Assembly (NCBI RefSeq): GCF_004210275.1
Contig: NZ_SCFA01000059.1
Coordinates: 1-58,984, forward strand
Direction of reading: 5' to 3'
Source: Rickettsiales endosymbiont of Peranema trichophorum
GTDB taxonomy: Bacteria > Pseudomonadota > Alphaproteobacteria > Rickettsiales > Midichloriaceae
Length of the DNA: 58,984 nucleotides
Position numbers and translations under genes: made by a program. Shown here piece after piece: positions 1 to 9,302 of this stretch. The notes beneath the pieces are model-generated. The model was not told where the DNA came from. It worked only from the letters and a program-made list of their open reading frames with translations, and searched no databases. Within the stretch, counting starts at the first letter, position 1; each line of letters begins with the position of its first letter.

Positions 1-225
1 CAGGAATGCACAATCGATGATGTGAGAAAGGAAGGTGAAAGCAAAGGCCTAGAAAAGGGCATTGCAATAGGCACAGAGAAAGGCAGAGTAGAGGGTAAAG
101 CAGAAGGTAAAGCAGAAGAGAAGCTATCGATAGCGATGGCGCTACTGAAGAGGGGTATGACTCCATCAGAGGTCTGCGCCATCACAGGACTATCAGAAGA
201 TGTGATCGAGGGTACTGAGAAATGA
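1..225 (+). CDS. Rpn family PD-(D/E)XK nuclease/transposase, C-terminal fragment
   Basis: The gene enters from outside the window; the open frame runs from base 1 to the TGA at 223-225, and only about 74 residues are visible. They show a Lys/Glu/Gly-rich repetitive stretch with EGKAEGKAEEK, followed by a helical tail reading LLKRGMTPSEVCAITGLSED. This layout is typical of the C-terminus of Rpn (recombination-promoting nuclease)/PD-(D/E)XK family putative transposases, which are expanded in Rickettsiales. The catalytic nuclease core lies upstream and cannot be checked. A composite repeat follows directly. The family call rests only on this tail. Confidence 0.6.
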   Translation, partial: QECTIDDVRKEGESKGLEKGIAIGTEKGRVEGKAEGKAEEKLSIAMALLKRGMTPSEVCAITGLSEDVIEGTEK

Positions 226-240
226 AGCACAACACCTCTT

Positions 241-350
241 AGAGCATGTCCGCAAATTAATTGGAATGCAAAGAATTCGGGCAAAAGTTGTCTGTGAAGT
301 TGTTGGCAGAGGGAGATGGATGCCCCTTTTCAGGGGCATGACAAATGAGG
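241..350 (+). repeat. Repeat A, copy 1 (A1), with hairpin
   Basis: First of five copies of a dispersed repeat beginning AGAGCATGTCCGCAAATTAA, continuing with AAGAATTCGGGCAAAAGTTG, and ending in the hairpin ATGCCCCTTTTCAGGGGCAT followed by GAC. Other copies are at about 27563, 42327, 49149 and 57627. The hairpin end resembles the small palindromic elements common in alphaproteobacterial and rickettsial intergenic DNA. No coding function is seen; short ORFs across it are shadows. Confidence 0.75.
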
Positions 351-475
351 GGAGCGGGAGTGGCAAAGGAAGTGCCGGAATGGTAGAGCAGAGGTGCATG
401 GAGTGGCAGAGGAGGAGTACGGAAGTGACAAAAGGGGAGAATGCCCAGGGCAAGGTGAAGTGCCGGGATTGCAAA
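351..475 (+). repeat. Repeat D, purine-rich mini-repeat block (D1)
   Basis: Irregular array of roughly 15-21-base units around the core GGAATGGCAAAGGA, here varied as GAGTGGCAAAGGAAG, GGAATGGTAGAGCAG and GAGTGGCAGAGGAGG. The same degenerate unit recurs in blocks near 7940, 42390, 49250 and 57730, nearly always next to repeat A. Almost all purine on the plus strand. Function unknown. Confidence 0.6.
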
Positions 476-530
476 TCCATTTAAAACATAGTTGATGACA
501 AAGGATGGGAGACTCGGATGTTTGTCTCTA

Positions 531-658
531 ATACCAAATTTCAGATTGAATCAGGCAAATGGATTTGAGGATAAAGCTGCGTAAGCGTGTTGAAATACCT
601 GCGCAGAGCCGAGTTTCACAAAATCCGTTTTGAATCATTTAAAAATGAGAATTGGTAT
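531..658 (+). repeat. Palindromic element C, copy 1 (C1)
   Basis: A 128-bp element with inverted ends ATACCAA...TTGGTAT and an imperfect internal palindrome around CTGCG...CGCAG. Full copies are at 37775-37903 and, inverted, at 42476-42606; a partial copy is at about 8063. The plus strand has an open frame reading LRRAEFHKIRFESFKN. Size, palindromic core and open frame resemble rickettsial palindromic elements (RPE), but identity with a named RPE family is not established. Confidence 0.75.
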
Positions 659-716
659 GAGATATCAAAATCCCCGGAGCACAAAGGTTTTACCCAGAAG
701 ATTGAGCAAACAGAAC

Positions 717-1601
717 TCAAAGTCCAGTAAAATCCATTGAGACGATTCTTTTAACTATTTCGTCTAAGTCTTCCATTGTGCGGCAGTGCATTTTGACCGT
801 CATCTTGTCACGATCTTGAACTATTTCCACATTGATTTTTAGTGCACCACTTAATGTTTTTGCAATCGTTGCAATGTCATCATTTACGGTATCGTCCAAA
901 CTTTGAGCAGATCTTACTGTGCTCCTTTCAGAGTTTAGTTTTCTTACTAACCGCTCCGTATCTCGGACTGTCAAGTTGTCTCGAGTAATCATCTCCGCTA
1001 CTTCTTCTGCCCTTGGAACATTAATTAAACTCTTTGCATGACCTATAGATATTTTGTGCTCGCTTAACAAAGCTTGTATATCCTGTGGTAGCTCCAATAG
1101 CCTCAGCATATTAGAAATATAGCTACGGCTTTTGTTAAGCTTCTCAGCTAGCTTCTCATGCGTGTAATGGTACATATCTATCAATTTTTTATACGCCATA
1201 CTTTCATCAATCGGCGAGAGGTTTCTTCTTTGTATATTTTCAAGTATCGCCACTTCTAATGATTCAAGATCTGTGAATTGTTTAACTATACATGGAATAG
1301 TTACCAAACCAGACATTTTGACTGCATGCCAGCGCCTTTCTCCCGCAACGAGTTCATATCTACCATTTGCCAGTTGTCGCACTACCACAGGCTGCAACAC
1401 ACCATAATTTTTGATAGATTCCGCTAGTTCCTTTAGCCTGTCATCTTCAAATCTTTTCCTTGGTTGATTTGGATTTGGAACTATTGCACCTACATCTACT
1501 TCTATGATCTGTTGGCCTTGCTGTTCTTGAGCATTGCTGGACATCTTATTACCGCCGATAAGAGCCTCCAAACCTCTTCCTAACTTTTGTGATTTATTCA
1601 T
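717..1601 (-). CDS. parB: ParB/Spo0J chromosome partition protein
   Basis: Centromere-binding CTPase of the ParABS segregation system; it loads at parS and spreads on DNA. The 294-residue product is the usual family length. It opens with the ParA-contact motif LGRGLEALIG (residues 7-16), has NPNQPRKRF at 43-51, the CTP-binding/ParB motif GERRWHA at 87-93, ENIQRRNLSPIDE around 123-135, and a helix-turn-helix near 150-172. Its start overlaps the parA stop by 8 bp, so the two are probably translationally coupled. A perfect parS lies about 3.2 kb upstream at the mnmG start. The gene stops just beyond element C1. Confidence 0.95.
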   Translation of the reverse strand: MNKSQKLGRGLEALIGGNKMSSNAQEQQGQQIIEVDVGAIVPNPNQPRKRFEDDRLKELAESIKNYGVLQPVVVRQLANGRYELVAGERRWHAVKMSGLVTIPCIVKQFTDLESLEVAILENIQRRNLSPIDESMAYKKLIDMYHYTHEKLAEKLNKSRSYISNMLRLLELPQDIQALLSEHKISIGHAKSLINVPRAEEVAEMITRDNLTVRDTERLVRKLNSERSTVRSAQSLDDTVNDDIATIAKTLSGALKINVEIVQDRDKMTVKMHCRTMEDLDEIVKRIVSMDFTGL

Positions 1602-2385
1602 CCTTACTACCGTATTGGTTATACTTCTCTAGCACTTCTTTCGCAAGCATGATATAGGCAATAGAACCAAGACACTTTGTGTCATACAACAAAGCTGGCA
1701 AACCGTGCGAAGGTGCCTCTGACAGTTTTATGTTTCTTGGAATGGTTGTCTGATACACTAGCTCTTTAAACATTCCCCTCACATCATTCTCCACTATGGA
1801 GGTCAGGTTATTTCTTCTATCCAACATTGTGAGCAAAATACCTTCTATATGAAGGGTTGGATTTAATTCCTTTTGCACTAAATGAATTGTATGTAGCAGA
1901 TGTGTAATGCCTTCTAGTGCAAAAAACTCACATTGGAGTGGAATAAGTGCAGAATGTGATGTGACAAGTGCGTTAATAGTCAGCAATCCAAGAGATGGTG
2001 GACAATCTATTATTATAAATTCGTAAAGCTTCATGAGCTCTGCTATCTTTTCCTTCAATACGCTTTCTCTCTCTTGAAAAGATGACAGCTCGATCTCCGC
2101 TGCAGCAAGATTGATGCTTGATGGAATAATGTCGAGCATACCGAATTGTGTCTGACGAACACTATCTCTTATACGATAAGAGTTTACCAACACTTCATAT
2201 ATGCTAGTTACTCTATCATCATATGAAATACCTAAACCACTACTTGCATTACCTTGAGGATCCAAATCCACTAGAAGTGTCTTTTTGCCGACTGCTGATA
2301 TTGCAGTTGCAAAGTTGATAGCAGTAGTAGTTTTGCCCACACCTCCTTTTTGGTTAGTGACACAAATAACTTTAGCCTCTCTCAT
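1594..2385 (-). CDS. parA: ParA/Soj chromosome partition ATPase
   Basis: Walker-type ATPase that works with ParB in origin segregation. I place the start at 2385 ([12 protein letters not shown]), preceded by a GAGGG ribosome-binding site. The open frame extends to 2457, but the extra 24 residues lie inside rsmG and do not look like ParA. The deviant Walker A motif KGGVGKTT is at residues 13-20, A' (VDLDPQGNAS) near 42, and Walker B (IIDCPPSLG) near 125. Length 263 aa is normal. It overlaps the end of rsmG by 14 bp and the start of parB by 8 bp, in the common order mnmG-rsmG-parA-parB. Confidence 0.95.
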   Translation of the reverse strand: MREAKVICVTNQKGGVGKTTTAINFATAISAVGKKTLLVDLDPQGNASSGLGISYDDRVTSIYEVLVNSYRIRDSVRQTQFGMLDIIPSSINLAAAEIELSSFQERESVLKEKIAELMKLYEFIIIDCPPSLGLLTINALVTSHSALIPLQCEFFALEGITHLLHTIHLVQKELNPTLHIEGILLTMLDRRNNLTSIVENDVRGMFKELVYQTTIPRNIKLSEAPSHGLPALLYDTKCLGSIAYIMLAKEVLEKYNQYGSKDE

Positions 2386-2980
2386 TATTCCCTCTAGGTT
2401 GTGATAACTTGATAATGACACCATCATTCCTACAAACGTTCTCATAAACGTCAACATGATAGGATGTCATGATTTCCTTTGTCAGTTCTTTTAATTGTTT
2501 ACGACTCTTATAAAAGAAAAGAATTGTATCAGATGTTATCATACCGCTAGCTAATTCAATAGTGTTTGAAATATCAGAAAAAGCTCTCGTGACTATGTAA
2601 TCTGGGTAATAGTTCCGCACGTTTCTCACATCCTCATTTAAAATGCGTACTTTTAGCTTTAACTCTAGTGCTACTGCTTCTAGGAAGATAGCTTTTTTTT
2701 CAGACCGTTCTATGAGTGTGACAGGATACCCACACATTGCGAGGACCAGCCCAGGAAACCCATTACCAGCGCCTATATCGGCTATTGTTGCTGCCTTCCT
2801 TGGAATGTACCAGTTTAACTGCAAGGAGTCCAATAAGTGACGGCCCATAACCTCTTCTGGATCAGTTCTTCGTGAGATAAGATTGATACCATTATTCCAC
2901 TTTTGCAAGAGTTCCAAGTATACTTCAAACCTTCTGGAAACCTCAAGATACTCTTGCTCTAACCACTCAAGATTAAACAT
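2372..2980 (-). CDS. rsmG: 16S rRNA (guanine-527-N7)-methyltransferase RsmG (GidB)
   Basis: SAM-dependent methyltransferase for m7G527 of 16S rRNA. The 202-residue protein has the Rossmann SAM-binding motif [16 protein letters not shown] at about residues 67-82, preceded by HLLDSLQL, both characteristic of GidB. The start overlaps the mnmG stop by 8 bp, and the end overlaps the chosen parA start by 14 bp, so all five genes from mnmE to parB form one tightly packed transcription unit. Confidence 0.94.
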   Translation of the reverse strand: MFNLEWLEQEYLEVSRRFEVYLELLQKWNNGINLISRRTDPEEVMGRHLLDSLQLNWYIPRKAATIADIGAGNGFPGLVLAMCGYPVTLIERSEKKAIFLEAVALELKLKVRILNEDVRNVRNYYPDYIVTRAFSDISNTIELASGMITSDTILFFYKSRKQLKELTKEIMTSYHVDVYENVCRNDGVIIKLSQPRGNNERG

Positions 2981-4844
2981 ATTTTTTCTTAAGATATAGT
3001 TGTAATGCTACAATCGCAGTAGGGGTGATACCTTGAATTTTCTTGACATCTGCAAGAGAACGCGGGTTGGCTTTTTTCAATTTCTCCTTAACCTCGTGGG
3101 ATAATGCATTGATCGCATCATAATCAACGTGTGGAGGAAGCTGCATATTGCTTTCAACGGTATACATTTTGATTTCCGCTTCCTGCTTTGTTCTGTACGC
3201 ATCATACATCGCTTCTATTTTCACCCTTTGCAAGCTTTGAATGTCGTACTGTAATGCTTGGGGATGAAGTTGGTACAGTGTATCCAATGTGACATCTGGA
3301 TCCCTTAAAAGTCCAAACAGGGTTTTAGCGCTTCCATCACGTTGAGCTTTCCCAATGCTCGTTAATTGACTATAGCTCACTTGTGTACTCATGAGAGTGT
3401 TTCTAATACTTGACATCTCCCCTTCCCGCTTGAGATATGCCTGGTATCTAGCAGCGCTAATTAAACCGATGTCATTTCCCTTATTTGTAAGCCTGACGTC
3501 GGCATTATCAGGACGCAACAGTATTCTATACTCCGCTCTAGATGTCATCATTCTGTATGGTTCGGCCGTTCCATTGATGGTCAGATCGGAAATCATTACA
3601 CCTATGTAGGAGTCAGGTCTATTGTGTACGTAACTTTTGTTATCAATGCTTAACACGGCGTTCACACCAGCTATGAGTCCCTGTCCGGCAGCCTCTTCAT
3701 ATCCCGTCGTACCATTAATCTGGCCTGCAAGAAACAAACCTTGGATTCTTTTTGTTTCAAGCGTCTGTTGCAGCTCCCTAGGCTCGATATAATCATACTC
3801 TATCGCGTATCCATATTGCAGAATGACAGCTTTTTCCAAGCCTACTATAGAATGTACTATTTGCTCCTGTATTTCTTCTGGAAGCGATGTTGAAATACCA
3901 TTTGGGTATATTACATCGCTATCTATCCCCTCTGGCTCCAAAAATACTTGATGGTGCAATTTCTCCGCAAATCTTTTTATTTTATCTTCTATCGACGGGC
4001 AATATCGGGGTCCTATCCCCTGAATACTCCCTGAGTATAGGGGTGAAAGATGCAAATTATCCCTAATTGTCTTGTGCGTTAGCTCAGTTGTATGCGTTAT
4101 GTGACAATCAATCTGAGGCGTTGTTATTTTCTCGTTTACATAAGAAAACGGTGTAGGTATCGCATCTCCCGGTTGAGACTCTAGTGCATCCCAATTGATG
4201 GAGCTCCTGAGAAGTCTGGGTGGAGTGCCAGTCTTTAGCCTCCCTATTGAGAGACCCAGGCCTCTCAGTTTTTGCGCCAGCAAACTGGAAGAAGGCTCAC
4301 CTATTCTACCTGCAACGATCTGTTTGTTCCCGATATGTATTAAGCCACCCAGAAACGTACCTGTAGTCAGTACGAGGGACCGGCATAATATTTCCTCATC
4401 ATTACACACCACGCCTTGAACTTTGTCATTTAGAATGAGTACATCCGTTACAGTGGATTCCAATATGCTTAATTGAGGATAATTCAAAAGCATTTGCTGC
4501 ATATTGCCTTTGTACAACTTACGATCCGCCTGGGCCCTTGGTCCCCACACTGCAGGCCCTTTACTTGCATTAAGGATCTTAAAGTGTATTCCTGAAGCGT
4601 CGATTACCTTGGCCATCACTCCGTCTAACGCATCTATCTCTCTGACTATAATCCCCTTTGCAACGCCACCAATCGAAGGATTACAAGACATCTCACCTAT
4701 ATTAGACAAAGAGTTTGTCACTAGGCACGTATTAGCCCCCAGCCTAGCTGCTGCAGTTGCCGCTTCGCACCCCGCATGCCCTCCTCCTACTACTATCACA
4801 TCGTAAAATTTGTGATTCACATCAGTATGTTTCACGTGGAACAT
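2973..4844 (-). CDS. mnmG: tRNA uridine-5-carboxymethylaminomethyl modification enzyme MnmG (GidA)
   Basis: FAD-dependent partner of MnmE in wobble-U34 modification (cmnm5U). The 623-residue protein shows the FAD motif [12 protein letters not shown] at about 18-29, SCNPSIGG, and the GidA signature [20 protein letters not shown]. The N-terminus reads MFHVKH because its first six codons are the parS site (bases 4828-4843), a coding solution also seen in other alphaproteobacteria. The mnmE stop and mnmG start share one base (TAATG), implying translational coupling. Confidence 0.97.
   Translation of the reverse strand: MFHVKHTDVNHKFYDVIVVGGGHAGCEAATAAARLGANTCLVTNSLSNIGEMSCNPSIGGVAKGIIVREIDALDGVMAKVIDASGIHFKILNASKGPAVWGPRAQADRKLYKGNMQQMLLNYPQLSILESTVTDVLILNDKVQGVVCNDEEILCRSLVLTTGTFLGGLIHIGNKQIVAGRIGEPSSSLLAQKLRGLGLSIGRLKTGTPPRLLRSSINWDALESQPGDAIPTPFSYVNEKITTPQIDCHITHTTELTHKTIRDNLHLSPLYSGSIQGIGPRYCPSIEDKIKRFAEKLHHQVFLEPEGIDSDVIYPNGISTSLPEEIQEQIVHSIVGLEKAVILQYGYAIEYDYIEPRELQQTLETKRIQGLFLAGQINGTTGYEEAAGQGLIAGVNAVLSIDNKSYVHNRPDSYIGVMISDLTINGTAEPYRMMTSRAEYRILLRPDNADVRLTNKGNDIGLISAARYQAYLKREGEMSSIRNTLMSTQVSYSQLTSIGKAQRDGSAKTLFGLLRDPDVTLDTLYQLHPQALQYDIQSLQRVKIEAMYDAYRTKQEAEIKMYTVESNMQLPPHVDYDAINALSHEVKEKLKKANPRSLADVKKIQGITPTAIVALQLYLKKKYV
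4828..4843. promoter_or_regulatory. parS centromere site
   Basis: TGTTTCACGTGGAACA matches the canonical 16-bp bacterial parS at all positions (it is the reverse complement of TGTTCCACGTGAAACA). It lies within the first codons of mnmG, 2.4-4.1 kb from parA and parB, so a complete parABS system is present. ParB is expected to nucleate here; parS sites normally lie near the replication origin. Confidence 0.95.
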
Positions 4845-6214
4845 TATTTACCTATACAGAAATTGCTAAATATTTGGTCCAATACCGTTTCTATATCATA
4901 GTTACCTATAATGGAACCTATAGCAGCACTGGCCATTCTAATATCCTCCGCCATCAACTCCAAGCTTTTCTTTTCATCAAACTTATTTAGACACTCTTGG
5001 CACGTTTCTAGAGCTTTTCTGTAACGTATTTTAGTGATAATCGGATCGTTCGAGACTGGATATACGTCACGTAGCCTCTGCGACAGCATCTGCAATAAAT
5101 CTTCTATGCCCGCGCCAGTCTTTGCAGATATCACGATGTACGCAAATTTATTGGACGACTGAATAAGGCTTGCGCCCCATTCTTCAATACGTTGCAACTC
5201 TTTTTCGTTCATTACATCGCTCTTATTTAAGATTACGATTGTTTTATTTATGTCAACACGATCCTGTAATATATCAAGTATGTTCCATAAATCATCTAAA
5301 GAATCCACCATATAGAGTACAATGTCTGCCTGTTCCAATTTCAACATGGCCCTTCTTATACCTTCACGCTCTATGGTGTCATCAGTAGCTCTTATACCAG
5401 GAGTATCTGAGAAAACTACTGCAAAGCCTCCAAGATCAACCTTCACATTAATGATATCTCTTGTTGTACCTGGTATATCAGAAACAATTGCAGAATCAGA
5501 TAGCGTAATGTTATTCAGAAGAGTTGACTTTCCTACATTTGGTGCGCCTGCTATGACAGCATTAATACCACGCAAGATTATGTCTCCTCTACATGTGCTT
5601 TGCAAGTGCCTGTTTATCTCATTTCTGAGAACTTTGATATCTTCGGATGTTGCGATAATCACAGTTGGTGAAATATCATCTTCTGGAAAGTCTATCAACG
5701 CTTCAAGCCTTGACAAAATGGTAGTCAGCCTATTTTGCCATTCATGGTACAGGTTATACAAATCACCTTGTAACTGGCGTAGCGCTATGTCTTTTTGTAT
5801 TGTTGTTTCGGCATCTATGAGCAACGATAACGCTTCTGCTTTTGTTAGATCCAGTTTATTGTTAAAAAAAGCTCTTTTTGAAAATTCACCGGGAGTTGCA
5901 GGGTCCAGATAGCTTAGATAGGACATCGAGGACAATATATCGTTGACCACAGCTATACTACCATGGGTATATAACTCTACTACGTCCTCACCGGTAAAGG
6001 AGTGGGGAGCCCGAAAATATACCACAATCGCTTCATCTAAAATCGTACGTTTTACTGGATCGAGAAGCTTATGGAAATAAGTGCGATTTGGGGCTATGTC
6101 TGCATCAACTCCCAATGCTTGCAATGCTTTTAAAGCGTCTGCTCCTGAAATTCTGATTACAGCTATCGCAGATTTGCCTGGTACTGTCGATAGTGCAAAG
6201 ATTGTACGATGCAT
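4844..6214 (-). CDS. mnmE: tRNA modification GTPase MnmE (TrmE)
   Basis: GTPase subunit of the MnmEG complex for wobble-uridine modification. The 456-residue protein has an N-terminal formyl-THF-binding domain ([15 protein letters not shown] near the start, [13 protein letters not shown]), a helical domain with an inserted G domain (G1 GAPNVGKST near 222, [16 protein letters not shown]), and the diagnostic C-terminal CIGK carrying the essential cysteine. It is first in the mnmE-mnmG-rsmG-parA-parB unit; the gap upstream (6215-6478) should contain its promoter, but I see no strong consensus on the minus strand. Confidence 0.97.
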   Translation of the reverse strand: MHRTIFALSTVPGKSAIAVIRISGADALKALQALGVDADIAPNRTYFHKLLDPVKRTILDEAIVVYFRAPHSFTGEDVVELYTHGSIAVVNDILSSMSYLSYLDPATPGEFSKRAFFNNKLDLTKAEALSLLIDAETTIQKDIALRQLQGDLYNLYHEWQNRLTTILSRLEALIDFPEDDISPTVIIATSEDIKVLRNEINRHLQSTCRGDIILRGINAVIAGAPNVGKSTLLNNITLSDSAIVSDIPGTTRDIINVKVDLGGFAVVFSDTPGIRATDDTIEREGIRRAMLKLEQADIVLYMVDSLDDLWNILDILQDRVDINKTIVILNKSDVMNEKELQRIEEWGASLIQSSNKFAYIVISAKTGAGIEDLLQMLSQRLRDVYPVSNDPIITKIRYRKALETCQECLNKFDEKKSLELMAEDIRMASAAIGSIIGNYDIETVLDQIFSNFCIGK

Positions 6215-6446
6215 TTTTAATGAATTTAAATTGGTTGCAAGATTCTCACTTGTCTATATCATATTTTCATGATCTTCCAATTCTTAATTTGCTAAGAATA
6301 TGATACAAATTCACTAACTTTTGAGGCTAGGAACCAAGGTAACCTTCAATGTTACTGAAAAACAGATAAAATGTTGTAGATAAAATTGTTACGATTATGT
6401 ATAGAATTTAGCTATACCGATTTATGGTGTTTAACAACATTTAGTG

Positions 6447-6473
6447 TATAATTGATATAAAACCGTTTTGAGG
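6447..6473 (+). promoter_or_regulatory. -10 box and ribosome-binding site of the pleD-like gene
   Basis: A perfect TATAAT at 6447-6452 lies 27 bases before the start codon, and GAGG at 6470-6473 sits 5 bases before the ATG at 6479. No good -35 box is seen at the expected spacing, so this is a tentative promoter. Confidence 0.45.
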
Positions 6474-6478
6474 TAAGT

Positions 6479-7879
6479 ATGACTGCAAAGATCCTGCTTG
6501 TTGATGACATGATTGTCAACATCAAGATGCTCGCAACACAGCTAGGGTTGCAGTATTATGATGTACATATTGCTAACAACGGTGAGGAAGCTATCAAGCA
6601 ATCACTTGCAATACAACCCGACATCATTTTGATAGACATCATGATGCCTGGTATTGATGGCATTCAGGCTACTAAGATCATCAAGACCAATCCTGCAACC
6701 ATGCACATTCCAATTATCGTTTTGACTGCCCAAAATAGCGAAGATGCAAAAATTAGTGCTTTAAATGCAGGGGCAGATGATTTTTTAACAAAGCCACTGA
6801 GAGAACACATAGTGTCTGTCAGGCTCAAGTCATTGCTAAGAATCAAATTTATGACGGACGAGTTAAGGCTGCGGGATAGCACGAGCGAACAGTTTGGTAC
6901 ATTCACACCTGCCTGCTTTGAACAATACAGTAATTTAAGTGGGGAAACTGCTGTACTCGTCAATGATGATCTTGGTGAGCGAGAGAAGATAATAAAGCTA
7001 TTGGAAGGCTATTCGATGAAAGTAGACACTTGTTCATCCTGGTCTGAGCTATCTAACCTGATACAAGATCACAATTACAGCCTTTTTATGGTGAGCACAC
7101 AAATATCTGATGAAGATGGACTATTAATATGCTCACATATTAAAAATATTGAGAAATTCAGACACACCCCTATTTTAATACTTACGGAGGAGTCCGACGA
7201 AGAGACGATCAGTAAGGGGCTTGAAATAGGTGTTACGGACTATGTCTCTAGCCCTGTAGACGTCCATGAGCTGTTGGCAAGAACGAAGACTCAAATTAGA
7301 AGAAAAAAATACCAGGATGTGTTGCGCGCCAACTATTTAAACAGCTTGTCTTTGTCTATAATGGATCAAATGACGCATCTGTACAATCGTGGGTACCTTG
7401 ACGCACACTTACAAAACTTAATGAAAAGATTTCAGGAAGTAGGCAAAATACTATCAATCATCATAATGGATGTTGACCACTTCAAGCAAGTTAACGACAC
7501 ATATGGCCATACCTCTGGAGATGTAGTCATTAAAGAGGTGGCGAAGCGCTTGCCATTTAACATAAGGCCTACGGATCTATGTGCGAGGTATGGAGGGGAT
7601 GAGTTTGTGATAGTATTTCCAGAAGTGGGCATATTGGATGCAATACACGCTGGTGAACGTATACAAAAAACGATTGCAACTATACCATTTGTATTGGCCA
7701 ACCTACAGAACATCACATGCACTGTGAGTATAGGGGTAGCTGAGATGACTCCCTCTGATACACCGATTTCACTGTTAGACAGGGCGGATAAGTGCTTATA
7801 TCAAGCAAAGGCACAGGGTCGTAATCGTCTCGTCGCTGCGAATACACCCCAGGGAGATGTACCAACCACTACAGCCTAG
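6479..7879 (+). CDS. pleD: PleD-like diguanylate cyclase (REC-REC-GGDEF)
   Basis: Response-regulator diguanylate cyclase making cyclic di-GMP from two GTP. The 466-residue protein has a first receiver domain with acidic pocket D9/D10, phospho-acceptor D53 (LIDIMMPGIDG) and the conserved Lys in FLTKPL. A second receiver domain (about 155-280) has Ser/Thr/Gln (MVSTQISDEDG) where the acceptor Asp should be, so it is a degenerate adaptor, as in Caulobacter PleD. The GGDEF domain has an intact GGDEF at 372-376 and an RxxD inhibitory site (RPTD, 363-366) five residues before it. It is likely active and product-inhibited. Its sensor kinase is not in this window. An EAL protein at 53466-54701 could be the opposing enzyme. 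Confidence 0.93.
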   Translation: MTAKILLVDDMIVNIKMLATQLGLQYYDVHIANNGEEAIKQSLAIQPDIILIDIMMPGIDGIQATKIIKTNPATMHIPIIVLTAQNSEDAKISALNAGADDFLTKPLREHIVSVRLKSLLRIKFMTDELRLRDSTSEQFGTFTPACFEQYSNLSGETAVLVNDDLGEREKIIKLLEGYSMKVDTCSSWSELSNLIQDHNYSLFMVSTQISDEDGLLICSHIKNIEKFRHTPILILTEESDEETISKGLEIGVTDYVSSPVDVHELLARTKTQIRRKKYQDVLRANYLNSLSLSIMDQMTHLYNRGYLDAHLQNLMKRFQEVGKILSIIIMDVDHFKQVNDTYGHTSGDVVIKEVAKRLPFNIRPTDLCARYGGDEFVIVFPEVGILDAIHAGERIQKTIATIPFVLANLQNITCTVSIGVAEMTPSDTPISLLDRADKCLYQAKAQGRNRLVAANTPQGDVPTTTA

Positions 7880-7916
7880 AATATACTCAGTAGCTTGTAA
7901 CAGTCCACAGACTATA

Positions 7917-7937
7917 GTTGCTTAGCTCCTGATATGA
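7917..7937 (+). repeat. Short repeat E (GTTGCTTAGCTCCTGA)
   Basis: GTTGCTTAGCTCCTGA followed by A/T, then AT is shared with 42250-42268. In both places it lies just after a stop codon (the pleD-like gene; the unknown gene at 41650) and before repeat A or D material, suggesting it is an edge of the larger composite repeat. Confidence 0.5.
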
Positions 7938-7939
7938 CG

Positions 7940-8062
7940 GAATTCTGTCGAAAAAGGAGCGGAAATGGCAAAGGAAGATACCGGAATGGCAAAGGAGTGG
8001 GTGTCTGGAGTGGTAGAGTGTTCGCAAAGGCAAATGGATGCCAGAATGGCAAAGGAGGAAGC
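7940..8062 (+). repeat. Repeat D block (D2)
   Basis: Array of degenerate GGAATGGCAAAGGA units (GGAAATGGCAAAGGAAG, CCGGAATGGCAAAGGAG, CCAGAATGGCAAAGGAGG). The open frame read across it (7934-8125) is a repeat artefact. Confidence 0.6.
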
Positions 8063-8132
8063 GGGAGCGTATTGAAATACCTGTCCAGAACCGAGCTCCG
8101 AAAAGTCCGTTTTGAATCATTTTAAAATGGCA
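8063..8132 (+). repeat. Palindromic element C, partial copy (C2)
   Basis: Carries the right half of element C (GTATTGAAATACCTG, then CCGTTTTGAATCATTT) but lacks the left inverted end and has a diverged right end. It is joined directly to the D2 mini-repeats, so it is a decayed or recombinant copy. It lies just before the lpxD promoter. Confidence 0.6.
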
Positions 8133-8181
8133 GTATTAATTACCTTCAAAACTTCCTATTTCACATACCATAAAACATACG

Positions 8182-8210
8182 TTGACAAACAAACGATAGT
8201 TACTGATAAT
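8182..8210 (+). promoter_or_regulatory. Sigma-70-type promoter of the lpxD operon
   Basis: A perfect -35 TTGACA (8182-8187), a 17-base spacer and a -10 GATAAT (8205-8210, 5 of 6 to consensus), 43 bases before the chosen lpxD start. Among the best promoter matches in the window; it would drive lpxD-fabZ-lpxA-lpxI. Confidence 0.7.
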
Positions 8211-8253
8211 CCTGCATCGTATGCATTGTTTTGACAACACAAAGGTATTTCTT

Positions 8254-9288
8254 ATGGTAGATTCTAGGTTCTTTAAGAGAAGTGGTGATTTTACCGTCGA
8301 CCAACTTGCTAAACAGCTAAAATGCGAGGTAGTGGGAGATGGAAATGCGATCATCAAAGATGTTGCTACACTGTTAGATGCGGGACCGGGAGACATCGCT
8401 TTTTTAAACGACTCATTTTTACGTCATAGGAAATACATCGACTTATTTAAAAATACAAAAGCGACAGCTTGCATCATAGATGAAAAGGACATACCAATCG
8501 CACCTCCTGGAGTGACATTATTGGTCACTGATCAACCTGCTTTGTTATACACAAAAGTAGCGCTTTTATTATATCCACACGAACGTGGAGCGCCAAAGGT
8601 ATCCTCTTCAGCAAATATCTCTGAAAAAGCTCAAATTGGTAATGGTTGCGTTATAGAGGATTTTGTTGTGATAAAAGACAACGTCATCATTGGTGATAAT
8701 GTCTTTATAGGTGCTGGTAGTTATATAGACTCTGGGGTAAAGATCGGTGCAAACACGGTAGTCCATTCGAACGTGGTCTTGTCTTACTGCCTTCTAGGTG
8801 ACAACTGTATAATCTATCATGGTGCAAAAATAGGTCAGGATGGCTTTGGTTTTGCAATGGGGACCACTGGCAACATGGTAATCAGGCAGCTTGGAAGAGT
8901 AGTTCTGGGAAATGGTGTTGAAATCGGTACGAATACATGTATAGACAGAGGTGCGATTGGTGACACTATCATTGGAGATAACACCAAGATAGATAACCTT
9001 GTACAACTTGGGCACCAGGTTGAAATAGGCCAAAACTGTTTAATCGCTGGTCAGGTAGGAATCGCAGGCGGAGCGATAATAGGTAACAACGTCATGATAG
9101 GTGGGCAAGTTGGAATTGCGGGACATGTATCGATAGGAGACTCCGTAAAGATTGCGGCTAAATCTGGTGTAATGGAAGATGTACCAGCTGGAAGTGTAAT
9201 TGGTGGAATACCTGCTGTTCCGGTACGTGATTGGCATAAACAAAGCGCGGTATTACGGAAATTAATAAAAGGCAGAAAAAAACAATAA
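8254..9288 (+). CDS. lpxD: UDP-3-O-acylglucosamine N-acyltransferase LpxD
   Basis: Third step of lipid A synthesis: adds the N-linked 3-hydroxyacyl chain from acyl-ACP. I place the start at ATG 8254 ([19 protein letters not shown]), which matches the family N-terminus; the frame is open to 8221. The 344-residue protein has an N-terminal uridine-binding domain and, from about residue 100, many hexapeptide repeats of a left-handed beta helix ([13 protein letters not shown] and similar). The catalytic histidine is in QLGHQVEIG (about H254). First gene of lpxD-fabZ-lpxA-lpxI. Confidence 0.96.
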   Translation: MVDSRFFKRSGDFTVDQLAKQLKCEVVGDGNAIIKDVATLLDAGPGDIAFLNDSFLRHRKYIDLFKNTKATACIIDEKDIPIAPPGVTLLVTDQPALLYTKVALLLYPHERGAPKVSSSANISEKAQIGNGCVIEDFVVIKDNVIIGDNVFIGAGSYIDSGVKIGANTVVHSNVVLSYCLLGDNCIIYHGAKIGQDGFGFAMGTTGNMVIRQLGRVVLGNGVEIGTNTCIDRGAIGDTIIGDNTKIDNLVQLGHQVEIGQNCLIAGQVGIAGGAIIGNNVMIGGQVGIAGHVSIGDSVKIAAKSGVMEDVPAGSVIGGIPAVPVRDWHKQSAVLRKLIKGRKKQ

Positions 9289-9302
9289 AGTGGTAATGGA
9301 AC

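Noticed and set aside
193-484. Open frames on both strands of 193-484
   Set aside because: They cross repeat A1 and the D1 mini-repeats; protein sequences are low-complexity and recur wherever these repeats occur.
5322-5912. 196-codon frame on the plus strand inside mnmE
   Set aside because: Antisense shadow of a highly conserved gene with all G motifs; no protein-like pattern.
7934-8125. 63-codon plus-strand frame after the pleD-like gene
   Set aside because: Built from D2 and C2 repeats; same peptide type seen in other repeat copies.
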